A stretch of 64,000 nucleotides of DNA from Laburnicola sp. R22_1 (lineage: Eukaryota > Ascomycota > Dothideomycetes > Pleosporales > Didymosphaeriaceae), in assembly GCA_014281115.1 (NCBI GenBank), contig JACONQ010000015.1, positions 2,108,001 to 2,172,000 of the forward strand. Direction: 5' to 3'. Made by a program: the position numbers and the translations under genes. The notes beneath the pieces are model-generated. The model was not told the DNA's origin, searched no databases, and was given only the letters and a program-made list of their open reading frames with translations. Below, in pieces: positions 48,094 to 59,946 of this stretch (position 1 is the stretch's first letter; every line of letters starts with the position of its first letter).

Positions 48094-49859
48094 CTACTCC
48101 TTCGCAACCGCCGTCTCAGCCGCCACCTTCTCACTCCCCAACACCTCCAGCCTATGCTCCTTCTCAATACTCTTCCTCACCCCCGCATCATCCCCAACAT
48201 TCGCCACGCCCACACACTTGTACGCCGCAAACTTCCTCGCGGGCAACCCCGCCTCAAACATCTCATCAATCTCCTCGAGCGTCCTATTCTTCACCTCAGG
48301 CAAGAAAAAAAACACCCACGTCGCCGCAACCACACACGACGGAAACCAAACATAGCCATACCTCGGCCCCCAATTCAGCGCCTGCGGATTAATAAAATAC
48401 GGCGCGGTGAAGGTCGTCAGCCACGCGCCGGCGAACCCGACGGCGGCAGCGAGGCCGAACGTGTGGCTGCGGAGACGCTGCGTGGGGATCTCGCCGCCGG
48501 CGAGCCAGGCGTAGGTGGAGATGAGGCCGTTGTAGGAGAAGAGGTAGAGCGAGGAGAGGGCGACGATGACGATGCCGGTCGATTTGGCGCCCGGGTGGTG
48601 CGTGTAGACGGCTGCGATGATGATTTGGAGGGTGCCGCAGATGAGGAGGCCGGTCATGAGGAGGATACGGCGGCGGCCGTAGTTGATGATTATGAGGGCG
48701 TTGGCGAGGATGGCGAGGATGCCGATGCAGCTGAGGATGTTGGACATGGCGAAGGGGTTGGAGACGTCGGCGATGGTGAGGAAGTAGGCTTTGTATGCTG
48801 GGGAGGGGGTTAGTTTGTGGTGTTGGTCGGCTGTGGGGCACTCTTACCGATGATGAACATGGCGCCTGAGGAGGCTTGGAGGGAGACGGCGCCGACGGCG
48901 AGGAGGGTGCGTCTGCGGTCGATGGGGTTCTTGAGCATGTCGATCCAGCCTACGCCGGAGCTTAGTTCTTTCTCTTTGTCGATGGCGGCGCGGATTTCGG
49001 CGGCTTCGGCGGCCGTGTCGAATCCGTCTGGTCGGAGCCAGTCGAGGGATTTTTTGCCTGCTTCGTAGCGGCCTTGGAGGATGAGCCATCGTGGCGATTC
49101 GGGGATGAACAGCATGCTGATGGAAATGAAGACGGGGACGACGTAGATGAGGCCAAGGGGGATGAGGTAGGATGACTTGTCTGGACGCTTTGCCGTGGCC
49201 CAGTCTACAATGGTGCCGATCAAGGTGCCCTGGATACCGTCAGCTACCTGCCACAGGCTATCCGATACGAAGAGATGAAAAGCAATGGAAACGTACAAAC
49301 GAAGTAAAAAACTGGAAGCCAGCCAGGAACAGTCCACGGAACTTGGCCGTGCTGCTCTCCTGGATGTACAACTGTGCAAACGTCATAAAGTAGCCGTTTG
49401 CAAAGCCAATCACCAAGCGACCAACGTACAAGGCAGCGATATGCGTAGTAGTCATCATGATAACGTTGGCGACGCAGCACGTCAGACATGCGACCCAAAG
49501 ACAGCCTCTGCGGCCCAGCTTATTCGCAGCAAGACCGGCGGTGCCGGAACTGAGGAAGGCACCCAGCGTCATGAGGGACGATATCAATTGTTGACGCTCC
49601 GTCGCAATGTTCCAGCCCGAGGGGACTTGGCTACTCGGATAGCCGTAGACCTGCGGGCGATGAGGTTCAGCATCCGTTATGGATTGCAGGAGGCTTGGAC
49701 GTGCCGGCGTACCTTGAGAAAGCCAACCATGGCCTGCAGCCCACCGATCATGCCGAAATCAATGCCATACTGGAAGGGGCTCAGGATCATGACGGCGCAG
49801 GCCAGGAAGAGGCGCGAATGGGTGGTCCATTTGTCTTTTTTGGCGTCCGCCATGGTCAT
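48094..49859 (-). CDS. MFS sugar transporter
   Basis: Four exons: 49713-49859, 49297-49650, 48848-49247, 48094-48797 (534 aa). Signature elements of the sugar porter family are AANKLGRRGCLW (loop 2-3), YVGRLVIGFANGYF, VFISISMLFIPESPRWLILQ (PESPR after TM6) and FFLPEVKNRTLEEIDEMF (PETKGxTLEE-like after TM12). The helix pattern fits 12 TMs, and the closest type I recall is the fungal alpha-glucoside/hexose proton symporter. An upstream in-frame Met at 49859 starts MTMADAKKDKWTTHSR; the second Met (49853) is also plausible. Substrate not determinable. Confidence 0.85.
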
Positions 49860-50494
49860 GGTCTTGGTCCTGGAATATCGAGGCGTGGTAAGCTAGCACA
49901 CGAAGACGTTGTTGTAGGTTTGCGGGAGCTGCACTCTTTTAAACGGCATCGATCCATTCGGCCAGGATGGGCCTGTCCTGCGCCCAGACCTTCCCATTGA
50001 TTGCGGTACTGTAGCAATAGGCAAGTCGATTTAGCCATCTGCCGACGGGGTGGTGCCAAGGCGGGAGCTCGTCCAACGGGCGCGTCTGCGGGGACCCCAC
50101 AGGCGAACATTGCTGTCGAGAGCTGGGCACCTTGTCCAAGTTGGATGTGGGGACGGACAGGCGCGAGGGAGAGCGTAGATTGAGGATGCAGCATGCGTCG
50201 CCATCTGCCCGACTGGATCGTGTAGATGGGATGGGTTTCCAAGGTTGTCTGCATGTCATGTGAGCACCTGTGAGCAGGCCTGGGACGTTTTCGGCCTAGC
50301 GGGGAGTCTCCAGCTGGGACCAGGCGATCCATGGATGCAGTGCGGTCACATGATGCATTGATGTGGCTTTCGTACGTCAAGCAACCGTAGTATATAACGC
50401 GACGACCCGTCATCGAGCCCATCCTGCAGCTCGAGCGCAGCCTTGTAGCCGTCAATGAAGGGCGTACCTCCCACGCCATGCATCCGCACTTGAC
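49860..50494. other. Divergent interval
   Basis: 635 bases between the sugar transporter and MTQ1 start codons. Nothing coding is convincing. A TATATAA string at about 50390-50396 lies around 100 bases before the MTQ1 start. Confidence 0.4.
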
Positions 50495-51808
50495 ATGCGC
50501 ATTCCTGTGTCGCTCCTCCGCAGGGCCTATGCCAGAGACGCGCTCCTCGCGCGTCTGCTCCCGCCATGCCGCGACCTCCACGCCGCCCAGAACGAGCTCC
50601 GCTGGCTGCGCGAACATGTCAACCGTGTCGCCCAGGCCCGCCGCGCCAAAGGCGACATCGTGTCTAGGCGCGCGCTGCTTCGCGCATTGGTGAAGCAGCG
50701 CGCCTCCGGGAAGCCGCTGCAGTATCTGCTGGGCTCAGAGTTCTTTGGCGACCTGCAGATACGCTGCCGGCCTGGCGTGCTCATCCCGAGGTGCGTCTCG
50801 AACGCCATGTGTAGCGAGGCGCGCGAAGGCTGATGCGCGAACAGGCAGGACACGGCCGCGTCCGTCCAGCGGCTTGTCCGCTTGATACGCGATGCTCAGA
50901 ATCTCCCCAGCGAACTGCGCGTGCTGGACCTGTGTACAGGTACCGGCTGCATCCCGCTCCTCTTCCACCACGAGCTCTACACCGCACGCGACGACATCGA
51001 CCTGCGTCTTATCGGTGTCGATCTATCCGACGAAGCGCTGCGTCTTGCGGCATACAACCTCCGACGCCTACGCCGAGACAGGAGCTGGGTAGACAAGGGC
51101 TCAACACACTACATAAAGGCCGACATACTCAACGACCCCTTCGCAGAACAGGACCAAGGCCCGCGCCCTCTCATGGCCGCTCTCAATTACGCAAGACTAC
51201 CACCGTTTTGGGACATCCTCATCTCGAATCCGCCCTACATCTCGCCATCCGCCTACTGGAAGACGACGACGCGGTCGGTGCGCCTCTTCGAACCAAAGCT
51301 CGCTCTTGTGCCCCGTTCTACTCCACACGTAGCAAACACCACCCCCATGTATTTAGCTCCCCGACCCCGTGAAGACCCGACAGCCCCTCTCGAAGCCGGC
51401 AACGCTGATACCGCACAAGGCGACGCCTTCTACCCCCCTCTCCTGAGCATAGCGTGCCAGGTCGAGGCCAAGATTGTGCTGCTTGAGATTGCGGACCTCG
51501 ATCAAGCGCTTCGGGTTGCACGAGCAGCGCGCGCATTGCACATCTTCGACGGCATTGAGATCTGGAGAGAGCAGCCCGATGCGCCACACCATGCATCCGC
51601 ACATGGTGAAGAGTTCCCCGTTCTAGGCCAGGGCCATGCGCGCTCTGTCCTGTGTTGGCGCGGCGCAGGTACGAAATGGTTGGGCAAGAGCAGCACAGCC
51701 GATGCGTATGATGCTGTTGCTTTTCCAGCTTATGCGCCTTCGGTCGCGGCTTTTGATAAGCGGCGAAGAGGGACTTTCCCCATTACAACTGCTCAAGGGA
51801 GAAAGTGA
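50495..51808 (+). CDS. MTQ1: Peptide chain release factor N5-glutamine methyltransferase (HemK/PrmC type)
   Basis: Two exons, 50495-50790 and 50845-51808 (419 aa). The SAM site starts at VLDLCTGTGCIPLLF and the catalytic NPPY is in DILISNPPYISPSAY, both HemK hallmarks. The N-terminal helical domain reads ALRALVKQRASGKPLQYLLG...GVLIPRQDTAASV, as in PrmC. The enzyme methylates the Gln of GGQ in mitochondrial release factor. The arginine-rich N-terminus (RIPVSLLRRAYARDALLARL) suits mitochondrial import. It is longer than PrmC by an insert around residues 220-280 (LVPRSTPHVANTTPMYLAPR). Confidence 0.88.
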
Positions 51809-52496
51809 AACTGCATGGAACGTGCTGGTATGACTGGATATGCCAGGCAGACATGTGCTTGTACCTTTGGCCTACATGGCAACAAGCCGCTTCGGAAGGA
51901 AGCTGGCCTGGAGATAGCCTGCAGTGCGAGTAGTATTTGATGGTGTACTGTACTACGCACTACGCACGCTAACGAAGAAATCCCTCGAACTTGCTCTTCC
52001 AAGCGGAGATTCAAACGTCCCAATCTACGCTACTATGATGGCATTCTGGGCCGGCGTACTACCTTTTGGCGTGGTCAAGAGCTTGCCAAGGGAGAAGCAA
52101 CACGAACGCCACGAAACGTCCAACTCATTGATGTTGCTTTTGACTCGAGATACGAGAGAGAAAGGGCGAACGGCAATACAATCGCTCGCATGTTGAAAAA
52201 TATCCACCTGGGGGAGGTCCAGTCAGATATTCTATAGGGGCATACGGTACTCGTCTTCTTGGCAAAGACGGGATGAAGTGAAACATTTCTCCTATATAAT
52301 GTATATTTATACAATAGTACGCGAGCTCAAGGCGAACTTGACCACCATACCCCGCTTGTGCCTCTCTCCATCCCCCAGTCAGAAACGTCTTCCTTCTTGC
52401 CCGCCTGTCTCCCGCCAACCTACCTACCTATCCAGCGTCCTCTCCGCCAAATCAATACCCCTCCTCCTCACCCTCTCTCACCCCTCCAAACCCCCC
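51809..52496. other. Intergenic region
   Basis: 688 bases. Pyrimidine-rich, with many c/t runs from 52350 onward, which overlap the 3' side of the gene fragment on the minus strand. No separate gene seen. Confidence 0.45.
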
Positions 52497-52835
52497 TCAC
52501 CACCCCTCCAAAAAATCAACAGCCCTATGCCCCACCCTCTCCCACCCCTCCAAATCCTTCTCCCCAAAATCCCCCACATAATTATCACACGTCGTCTCCA
52601 GCTTCCTCCAACAAATCTGCACCAGCTGCCCAATAAACAAGTCCTTCGACCTTTCAGCGGGGAACGCCGCAGCAATGCCCTCGTACTCGGCCCGCGTGAC
52701 GGTCACGGGGTCGCCAAACGTCGCTTTTGCCGCCTCTGGGCCGGCGAAGTCGATGACGCTGGAGGCGCTGATGAGCGCGATTTCATAGCCTTTGTATAAG
52801 GCGATGCTGGTGGCGCTGTGGAGGGCGAGGGCGTC
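52497..52835 (-). pseudogene. C-terminal fragment of an HD-domain cyanamide hydratase-like protein
   Basis: An open stretch on the minus strand begins after an acceptor-like TCTAG at 52836 and reads DALALHSATSIALYKGYEIA, then VTVTRAEYEGIAAAFPAERS and CWRKLETTCDNYVGDFGEKD to a stop at 52497. This resembles the last third of fungal HD-type hydratase/phosphohydrolases (WDAIALHT...TTYDNFVGDFG). The catalytic HD metal ligands lie in the missing upstream part. Upstream there are only 200 bases of non-coding sequence before the hAT element, and no matching N-terminal part is seen beyond it. It is therefore a truncated relic. Confidence 0.55.
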
Positions 52836-53030
52836 CTAGACTAGGTGTTGGCCGGAGGGGGCGAGCGAGCGAGCACGTTGTGCTTCCCACCTACCTACCT
52901 GGGTACCCATCCAATCCTCTAGGATCACGATGGATGATTTTTGCTCCTACCCACGAAAGTGCCCAAACGCCAATCCAGCCTCGCTGCTTTCTTTCCCTTG
53001 CTCCAATTGATGCGTTCGTTTTTTTCAGCA

Positions 53031-53038
53031 CCCCAACC
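53031..53038 (+). repeat. hAT target site duplication (left)
   Basis: ccccaacc, identical to 56292-56299. The length of 8 is characteristic of hAT elements. Confidence 0.85.
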
Positions 53039-56000
53039 CACAATTGTCAACAAACAAATCCAGTCCAAATCCACCCGTTGACTTGATGTGCCTCAACAGC
53101 GCTAGAGGACTTGATTGGGAGGTCTTGGCAGCAGTTTGTACTTGATTTGGAAGTCGGATTTGCAAATATTAATCTAAAATTATAGTGTTGTACTGCAGTT
53201 TGGCAGCTAATCGTCCCATTTAGATACACTATACAGAGTCTCAATTGCTGCGTCAGGGAGATTGCTCTTATTAACCTCATTGTCGCTGCTCATAAAACCA
53301 GCCTTTAGCCAGCTCCGCACACACTGCAGAGCAGCTAGTAACTATGAGCTCATTTTGCGCCGCTTCGGCTCTAATAAGTCTCCAAGTTTGCTGAACAAGC
53401 GCTCACACTCCGCGCTGGAGGCTGGAATACTCATTATATCAAGCGCAAACTGCGCCAACACTGGGTACTTGTTGCGTAACCCAAGCCAATAGCGGACTGG
53501 GTTACCTTCTCGATCGAAGTCGGCGCGGCTCCAACGCGGCTCACAAGCCCGCCAGCGCTCGTACTTATCGCCAGTTTCTTCATCAGAGTCGCTCTCCGCC
53601 TCAATAATCGCGTCAACGGCGTCGTCAATGGTGTTGGACCGCTTAACCAGCGGGCGTGGAGGCGGCCAGGGAGCAACAGTACCGCTATAGAGGCGCCAAA
53701 GTTGCTGAAAGGCAGCGTCGGCAGCCGCCAATTAAGCTGGGTTACCCGCCTAAGCGACTTTACAGTAGTTACAATAGCGCGGGTAGAGTACAATCGCAGC
53801 GTAATAGGCAGTACTATCGCTTAGTTTGCTGTAATAGAGCTTTAGTTTGGCGACAGCGCCGGGCAGGCTAATGGCCAAATGGTCTTCCAGGGCGTCTTCT
53901 TGCTCAAAGTCAACATCGCGATAGGTAATTAAGCGCTCTTTATAAGCGCTTATAAGCTACTTAAAGGTAGGGATAACCTTATAAATGGCGCCAAAGCGCC
54001 CATTAAGCTTGCGATCGCCTGGCTGCCTGCTCTTGCCGCGACCTTCCAGCCGCTCTATGGCTGCTTTGAGCGGCTTCAACACATCCACATACTTAGTGAT
54101 AACTGCCTAGTCTGCTGCTTATAGACTAGTTAATCGCATCTATGCTAGAGCAGCTAGCAGCTTGTTAGTTTTTTGATTAAGCGCTTTAATCTGTAAGATG
54201 TGGTGTTTGGCGTAGTTAGTAATAGGACGTTGGAGGATAAGCCCACGCTTAAAGGCAGCACAATAGCTGTTCCAGCGTGTAACGCACGCCTTGACGACAG
54301 CCAATAATAAGGCCTTGTTTGTGGGGTCTTCAGCTAACGCGAGGTGCTGGAAAGTAGAGAAACTAGAGTACTGTTTTGGCGTACTAATAAAGTTGATAAT
54401 GTCTAGAAACACTCCTAAAGGCCCTAGCCGCCGCCACTTATTTATAAACTTCTCCTTATCCTTCTTGTGCTTTAGGTTATTATTGTAGGCGTCTTTATCC
54501 TTGCCAAATATAACAGTTTGGCCGACAAGGTTGATAGTGTGGCAACTGCAACAAAGGCGGTGTTAAGCGGCAGTAAATCTATACTGTTTATTTAAGTACT
54601 CCACTGCTATATTGTTACTTGCAGCGTTATCTAACACAAAGTAACCTAGCTTCTTCGCTGTTATATCAAACGCCTGCAGCGCTTTATTAACATATTCGCC
54701 TATCCTCTCGCCGCTGTAGACGCCAGCGAGCTGCGGCAGCGCGATAGGTAAGTCTCGAATCCTGCCCGCAGTGTCAACGTACTGTAGTGAGCAACAACAC
54801 TAAAGAAGCCGCGCTTGCCACCTTTTACAGTCTAGCTGTCAAAGCTAACATGCACCTTACTGCTCGCAGTCGCTAATTCTACTTTAACAATAGGAACAAG
54901 GTAGTTGTAGAGCTGCAGTACGAACCTCAACACACTGTTATGGCTTGTCCACAGCGCTTAAACTGCCACAGGATTAGCAAACTGTAGCATGCGCTGGAAG
55001 CTCTTAGTCTCGAATTCGCGTAGCGGATGGTTATTCTCAACAAGCTATTGCATAGCGGCGAGCTAGAAGCCTTAAATATTAAAGTTACTTAGCTTATTAA
55101 CCACAGCTTGTGTAATAGGTACGCCCTTCTTCATCGCGTCAAAGATAGTTGACTAACCACCCAGCAGCTGTGGCAGCTGCTTCCCGCGCGCAGTTAGGCG
55201 ATAGCCGCGCCTTTAACGACCTAGGTGCTTCGCCACGGAGCTTGTGGCATCTGTCACCTTAATTATGCTGCTCGTCAGCGCGTTGTAGTAGCAGAAGCGG
55301 CACACAAAGAAGGTACGCTCAGGCTTATTAGCCGCAATTTGTGCAGGACTTTGCTTTAACGCGACGCGATAGCCGTACTGAAAGACCCAGCTCTTCTTGC
55401 CAATAAGAGTACGCCGCGACACCTGGTACCGAGCCAGCTTCTCCTAATTAATGCCATCGTAATTGTCCGCAAAGCGCTCGTTAAAGCCGCCACTAACAAC
55501 ATTATCATCCTCCACAGTTAAAGCCTCTGTGGCTGCCTTTGACGCCAACAATGGCGTTAACAACGCCTGCGACTCTAGCAACTGCAGCTCCCACAGCCGC
55601 TGTGAGGCATCTATAACCTGGCCAACAAGCGGGTCTTTGGCGGGCATGGCTAGCTGGCTGGCTCCCTGTAATGGCGACAATTGAGGCGACGGCGGCGCAG
55701 TTAGCTGCGTTTCGGGCAGCTCTATCGGCTGACTGGTAGTGCCGGCTGGCAGCGAGTCGCCTTTAATAGCCCGCTGGGTGCGTACTTTCTAACGCTTGCC
55801 GCAACCTCCACCTTCATTGGTCACCTCTATGGCGCTGTTAGCGCGTACTCCGGCGCGTGCGTTGCCATTGATGGCGCGTTTGGGGGGCATCTCGGGCTAT
55901 TAGCAAGCCCACAAGGTAAGCAAAGGCAGCGAAAAGTACGCAATAAGTTAACTGCAATAGCTAAAACACTAACAAAAGTACGCTGATGGATAGGCGATAG

Positions 56001-56291
56001 TAACAAAACAGCGCGTCAAGTGCGCGATAAGATGGCTAGGGGGCCTGGGCGTGATGCCGGCAGTAAGTTGTGGCCAATTAACAACTCCAAATAAGCCAAC
56101 TTTTGCAGCAACACCCGCTCGCTTCTATAGCTAAACAACACTATCAAATCTATCAAATCTCCAAGTCAAATCTTTATTTTGGACTTGATTTCCGCCTCAA
56201 TTTATACGGCAAAGACTTGATTTACTTGATTTGGCAACTCGGCCGTTCGAAGCTCGAGATTTGGAAGTATATTTGATTGTTGACAATTGTG
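53039..56291 (-). mobile_element. hAT-family DNA transposon, degenerate
   Basis: A 3,253-base element. The target site duplication ccccaacc is at 53031-53038 and again at 56292-56299. The ends are inverted: cacaattgtcaacaa... and ...ttgttgacaattgtg. On the minus strand are a BED-like zinc finger (FFVCRFCYYN...AKHLGR at about 55213-55422) and the hAT C-terminal dimerisation region (PASSAECERLFSKLGDLLEP at about 53350-53410). The reading frame between them is broken many times. Several stops fall where Gln would be expected (for example after NYDGIN, after AKHLGR, and between GG and STIFDAM), the trace left by C-to-T changes at CpA. Confidence 0.85.
53342..55680 (-). pseudogene. hAT transposase relic
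   Basis: Coding segments on the minus strand run from about 55680 (MSPLQGASQLAMPAKDPL) to 53342. They include KVHVSFDSWTVKGGKRGFFS, the conserved hAT catalytic-core region near 54850, and the C-terminal dimerisation block. No uninterrupted frame longer than 130 codons remains. It is inactive. Confidence 0.75.
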
Positions 56292-56299
56292 CCCCAACC
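56292..56299 (+). repeat. hAT target site duplication (right)
   Basis: ccccaacc, identical to 53031-53038, directly abutting the inverted end of the element. Confidence 0.85.
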
Positions 56300-57015
56300 C
56301 CAACAGCTTTCCCTCACTGCGTTTTTACCGTGTACCGAAAGGTTGGCGAGGATGTTGCTCTTGAATTCGTCTGGAGTATGCTTTGGTTGGAAATCTACCC
56401 TAACGGGGCGTGCACTGTACAACCGTCGCCGGGACCCAACCTTGGAATCCGCTCATCTCCATGATGACTCCATCCAGTACCTATCTTTTTCGCACGACAA
56501 GACGTGCTCGTAGCCTGAAGGCGTGCTTGCTTGCTTGATTGATAGCAACTCGACCCCATCCGATCCGATCGGGACGGACCACATGGTCTCGCTGTTGTTT
56601 GGCTGGTTGGACGGAACGGATGTGTTGCGTGTGGCCGGGGCCGGGCCGTGCCGTGCCGTGCGGTATCACGTGGGTTATGGGATTAGGTTTCGAGGTTTGT
56701 GGTACTTATTACCGTGCCGTATGGAGTCTGAGGGTATGTAGGGTTTTCCATTCTTTGCTTTTTTTTCTAGGTGTTGGGGTATAGGTATAGTCAGGTCTAG
56801 TTTTTGTAGATGAGGTGAGGAGACTTGATTACTACAAGCCAGCCAGTACGGAACCACCTGCCCAGGTGCACTCTCGAGCACCTTGAACAGATAGACTCCC
56901 AAATTAGCAAAGGAAACAGAACAGGCTTTCATTCCACCTTCCTTGTACGCTTATATACCAAAATCATCACGCACGAGCTCAAATCCACTTCAATCCATCC
57001 ATCCACCCCCTCTCT
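56300..57015. other. Intergenic region
   Basis: 716 bases right of the hAT element. Short tandem gccgtgccgt at about 56645-56660. No gene recognised. Confidence 0.45.
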
Positions 57016-58155
57016 CTACAACCCCCCCTTAAGCCCCTCCAACGTCCTCTTCAACCCGGGCACCTCCGCCTCCCGAATCCCCAACTCCTCCATACTCACC
57101 TCCGCCACGCTCGCCCACACCTCCGGACACTTCTCCCCAAACACAAACTGCGCCGCCAACTCGGTGCCCCCAACACCCCACAGCTTCTCAAAATCCTCCA
57201 CGCTGACCTGCAAATACACAACCTGGCGGCCCATGACTTCGCCGTAGACCTCCAGCATTTGCCCGAAGCTCAGCGTCTCGGGCGCAACGCTGACGTACTT
57301 TGTTTTCGTGAGAGACGGCTTGGCGACGATTTGTCGCGTCCAGATGCCCGGCGCGGTGTTGATGTCGCCGGAGACGGGGATCGTGGCCGAGGCGGACGTG
57401 GGCATGATTTGTGCCCATTTGCCGTATGAGTTGGGCTATTACCGGTAGTTCACTCGCGTTAGCTCAGCTCTTTCTCTCCTCTTTTTTTTTGTTTTGCGAA
57501 CCACCTCAACTCCAGAAGAAAAAAAAAACACTCCACGAAACAACTCGAACTCAACTTACAATCTCAAACGGCCTCAACATAGGAAACGTAGCAAAGTTAT
57601 TCGGATAAAAGCCCAGCACAAGATACGTCGTCTTAGCGTGAAGATCCGGCAGCGTGCTGCGGATCCACGCGTCGACGTCGGCTTTGTAGTCGAGATGCGG
57701 GACGGGGTATTTCCCGTTTGTCAGGGCTTTTGCGCCCGGCAGCGTCGACCAGACGTAGTGCTCCAGCGAGGCGGTTTGGGCCGCGGCGCGCGCCAGGTTC
57801 TGGGCTTGTGAGGTTTCTTTGACGCCGGACTCGGGGGGCGAGGAGCCCGTGAAGAGGTGTTCCCAGAAGTTTGTGACGGCGAAGATGGCGGTGGCGCCCT
57901 GGTGGGAGGGGGTTTAGTTTAGTGACTGGTGGGAGGGCGGAGTATATGTACCTCGAATGCTTTCAGGAGGGAGGCTTCGTCGTCGGCGTTGGCGGAGACG
58001 ACTTCTGCGCCCTCGGAGGCGAGAGCTTTGGCGGCGTCGCTGCTGGTGTTGCGGGTGATGGCGCGGACTTTCCAGCCGTCGAGCTTGAGGAAGGTGCGGG
58101 CTACGCTGCCGCCCTGGGCGCCGGTTGCGCCGACGACAGCAATGGTCTTGGTCAT
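57016..58155 (-). CDS. NmrA-like NAD(P)-binding protein
   Basis: Three exons: 57952-58155, 57560-57898, 57016-57435 (320 aa), all phase 0. The N-terminus MTKTIAVVGATGAQGGSVAR has the GxxGxxG dinucleotide motif. GWKVRAITRNTSSDAAKALA supplies the Arg that contacts the NADP phosphate in relatives. ATAIFAVTNFWEH and HYVWSTLPGAKALTNGKY follow, as in NmrA/HSCARG-type atypical SDRs, which lack the YxxxK pair. NmrA proteins act as redox sensors or transcriptional corepressors, though many family members are enzymes of secondary metabolism. No cluster genes are nearby. Confidence 0.88.
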
Positions 58156-58789
58156 TGTGAACGATGGAGGCTAGAGAGGTAGGCTGAGGGGTTGAGGTTG
58201 AGTATGAGGATCGAAAGGGTTCGATCCAGCGAGACCATAGTGCCTTTAAGCATCGCTCCCGATCCTTGTCCAATGCTTACACGCTGCCTGGGCATGCGTA
58301 AAGCTGCCATCTGTGAGCTACATTAGTGTAGGCGACCACTTCTGAGTTACCCAGTCCAGCTTGTCATCCACTTGAACAATGACGCCAAAGCTCAACTTCC
58401 CCGACCAAGGTGGAGACTTCGTTCTTCCAGCTGAAGCTCGCAAAGCTAAAACAATGGCACCGAAGTATCCCCAACCAATGTGGAGAGCTCCCTCTTTCAG
58501 CTGAAGTTGCAAAGTTGGGACGTACACAGCACCATCGCTGTACCCCCTCTTCTTGGCCCCATGGTGGCGATGTTCGGCTAACTAGCTGTGGCGTTACCAG
58601 TTGGTAAGATACCCGGTATAGGGCAACACATTGGCGTGGCATGTCTGAATCCTTAAACGCCGTCGCAGTTTGTAGGGCGTTATAAAGCACAGCATAAGGG
58701 GAAAGACGCTTTGGTGGCAAGGAGTGACAGAAGTTGGAGAGTCGTGCTTGGGGGCGAGGATTTGTTAGCGGGTTAGGTCTTTGATGCAG
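58156..58789. other. Intergenic region with an imperfect repeat
   Basis: 634 bases upstream of the NmrA-like gene. Two related units of about 50 bases lie at 58397-58448 and 58469-58520 (ccaaccaatgtggaga, ttcagctgaag, gcaaag), about 72 bases apart. Otherwise nothing seen. Confidence 0.5.
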
Positions 58790-59600
58790 ACCCGTTGAGT
58801 ACTTTGTTAAGTTTTACACAGTGTATAGTTTAAAGTTAATAATTATATTAATTATTTAGGGTTGTCTCTACTTTAAGTCCTTAAAGTCCTAGATCTACCT
58901 ATTATCCTACTACTTATTAATTTAGTTAATTACAGCCTTATTACTAATAGTAAGGCTATAGGACTACCTTATAAGGATAGCATTAAGGGTATTATATTAC
59001 TTTTTAATATAGTTCTTATTCTTCCTCCCTTATATATCTTCTATTCTTATAAGAGATAGTGCTATAGTTTAGATAGGTATCCTTACTAGCTTAATCCTTT
59101 AAGATCTAAAGGTGTAGCTGTAGTAGCTAGAGCTTCTTAAGAAGCTTATTATCCTTATTATTACTAATAATTTTACTCCTCTACTTATAGTATTTCTATA
59201 ATTTAAGAGAAAGCTTTCTAAGTTAGTTATAGCTATTACGCGTTCTTATATAAAAGCTAACTACCTTAATAGTAGTAATAATAGAAAGACCTATATTAAG
59301 GATAAGATTAAGGTACTAAGGTATAGATCTTAGATAGCATAAAGGGCTATTTATTACCTATAGCAATTCTGCTATTTTTACCGCCCTTTAGAGCTCTATA
59401 GTTAAATAGTAACTTTAAGGTTACTATTCTATAGTTTGCTATTATATAATTGGCCCTTTACTAATTATATATGTTATACTTTAGCTCCCTACTATAGTTA
59501 ATCCTAATTGCGCCGTTTTTTTTATATACTTTAGCTATTAAACCTTAGTTATACTTACTATTAAGTCTTATAATCTGTAAAAGGTTAGGTCGACTATAAA
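58790..59600. repeat. AT-rich block, probable RIP-mutated repeat relic
   Basis: Composition changes sharply here to strings such as aattatattaattattta and ctattacctatagc. CpG and CpA are rare and TpA is very common, while the flanks are ordinary GC-rich fungal DNA. No open frame remains. This is the pattern left when repeat-induced point mutation hits a duplicated element. The original element cannot be recognised. Confidence 0.65.
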
Positions 59601-59946
59601 TGGATATGAATGAATGAATGAAAAATGTTAGCGGGTTCGGGAGCGGGGCAGATGTGCCGCTTAAGGCACACCTGCATGTGATAATCTCCTAGTAGAGCTC
59701 CAGAGATATACTAGTGCTCGATTAGAGTCATACAGGGCACGTGGAAGCAACACTATAATTAAATTAGCCTACAATTCTAGAACTAGCTGAGTTTAGTTCA
59801 TAGAGAGGTGTATAATTATGGCTCCGCTCTAATATGTACCGTACATTTACATGGTCTATCTTCCTTTCTACACAACCGCAGCGCCACACACACACACACA
59901 TATCCATCTAATCTTACACCCCAAGTCCCAACCACCTCACCTCACC
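59601..59946. other. Intergenic region
   Basis: 346 bases between the AT-rich block and AIM32. A short CA dinucleotide run lies at about 59885-59900. No gene seen. Confidence 0.45.
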
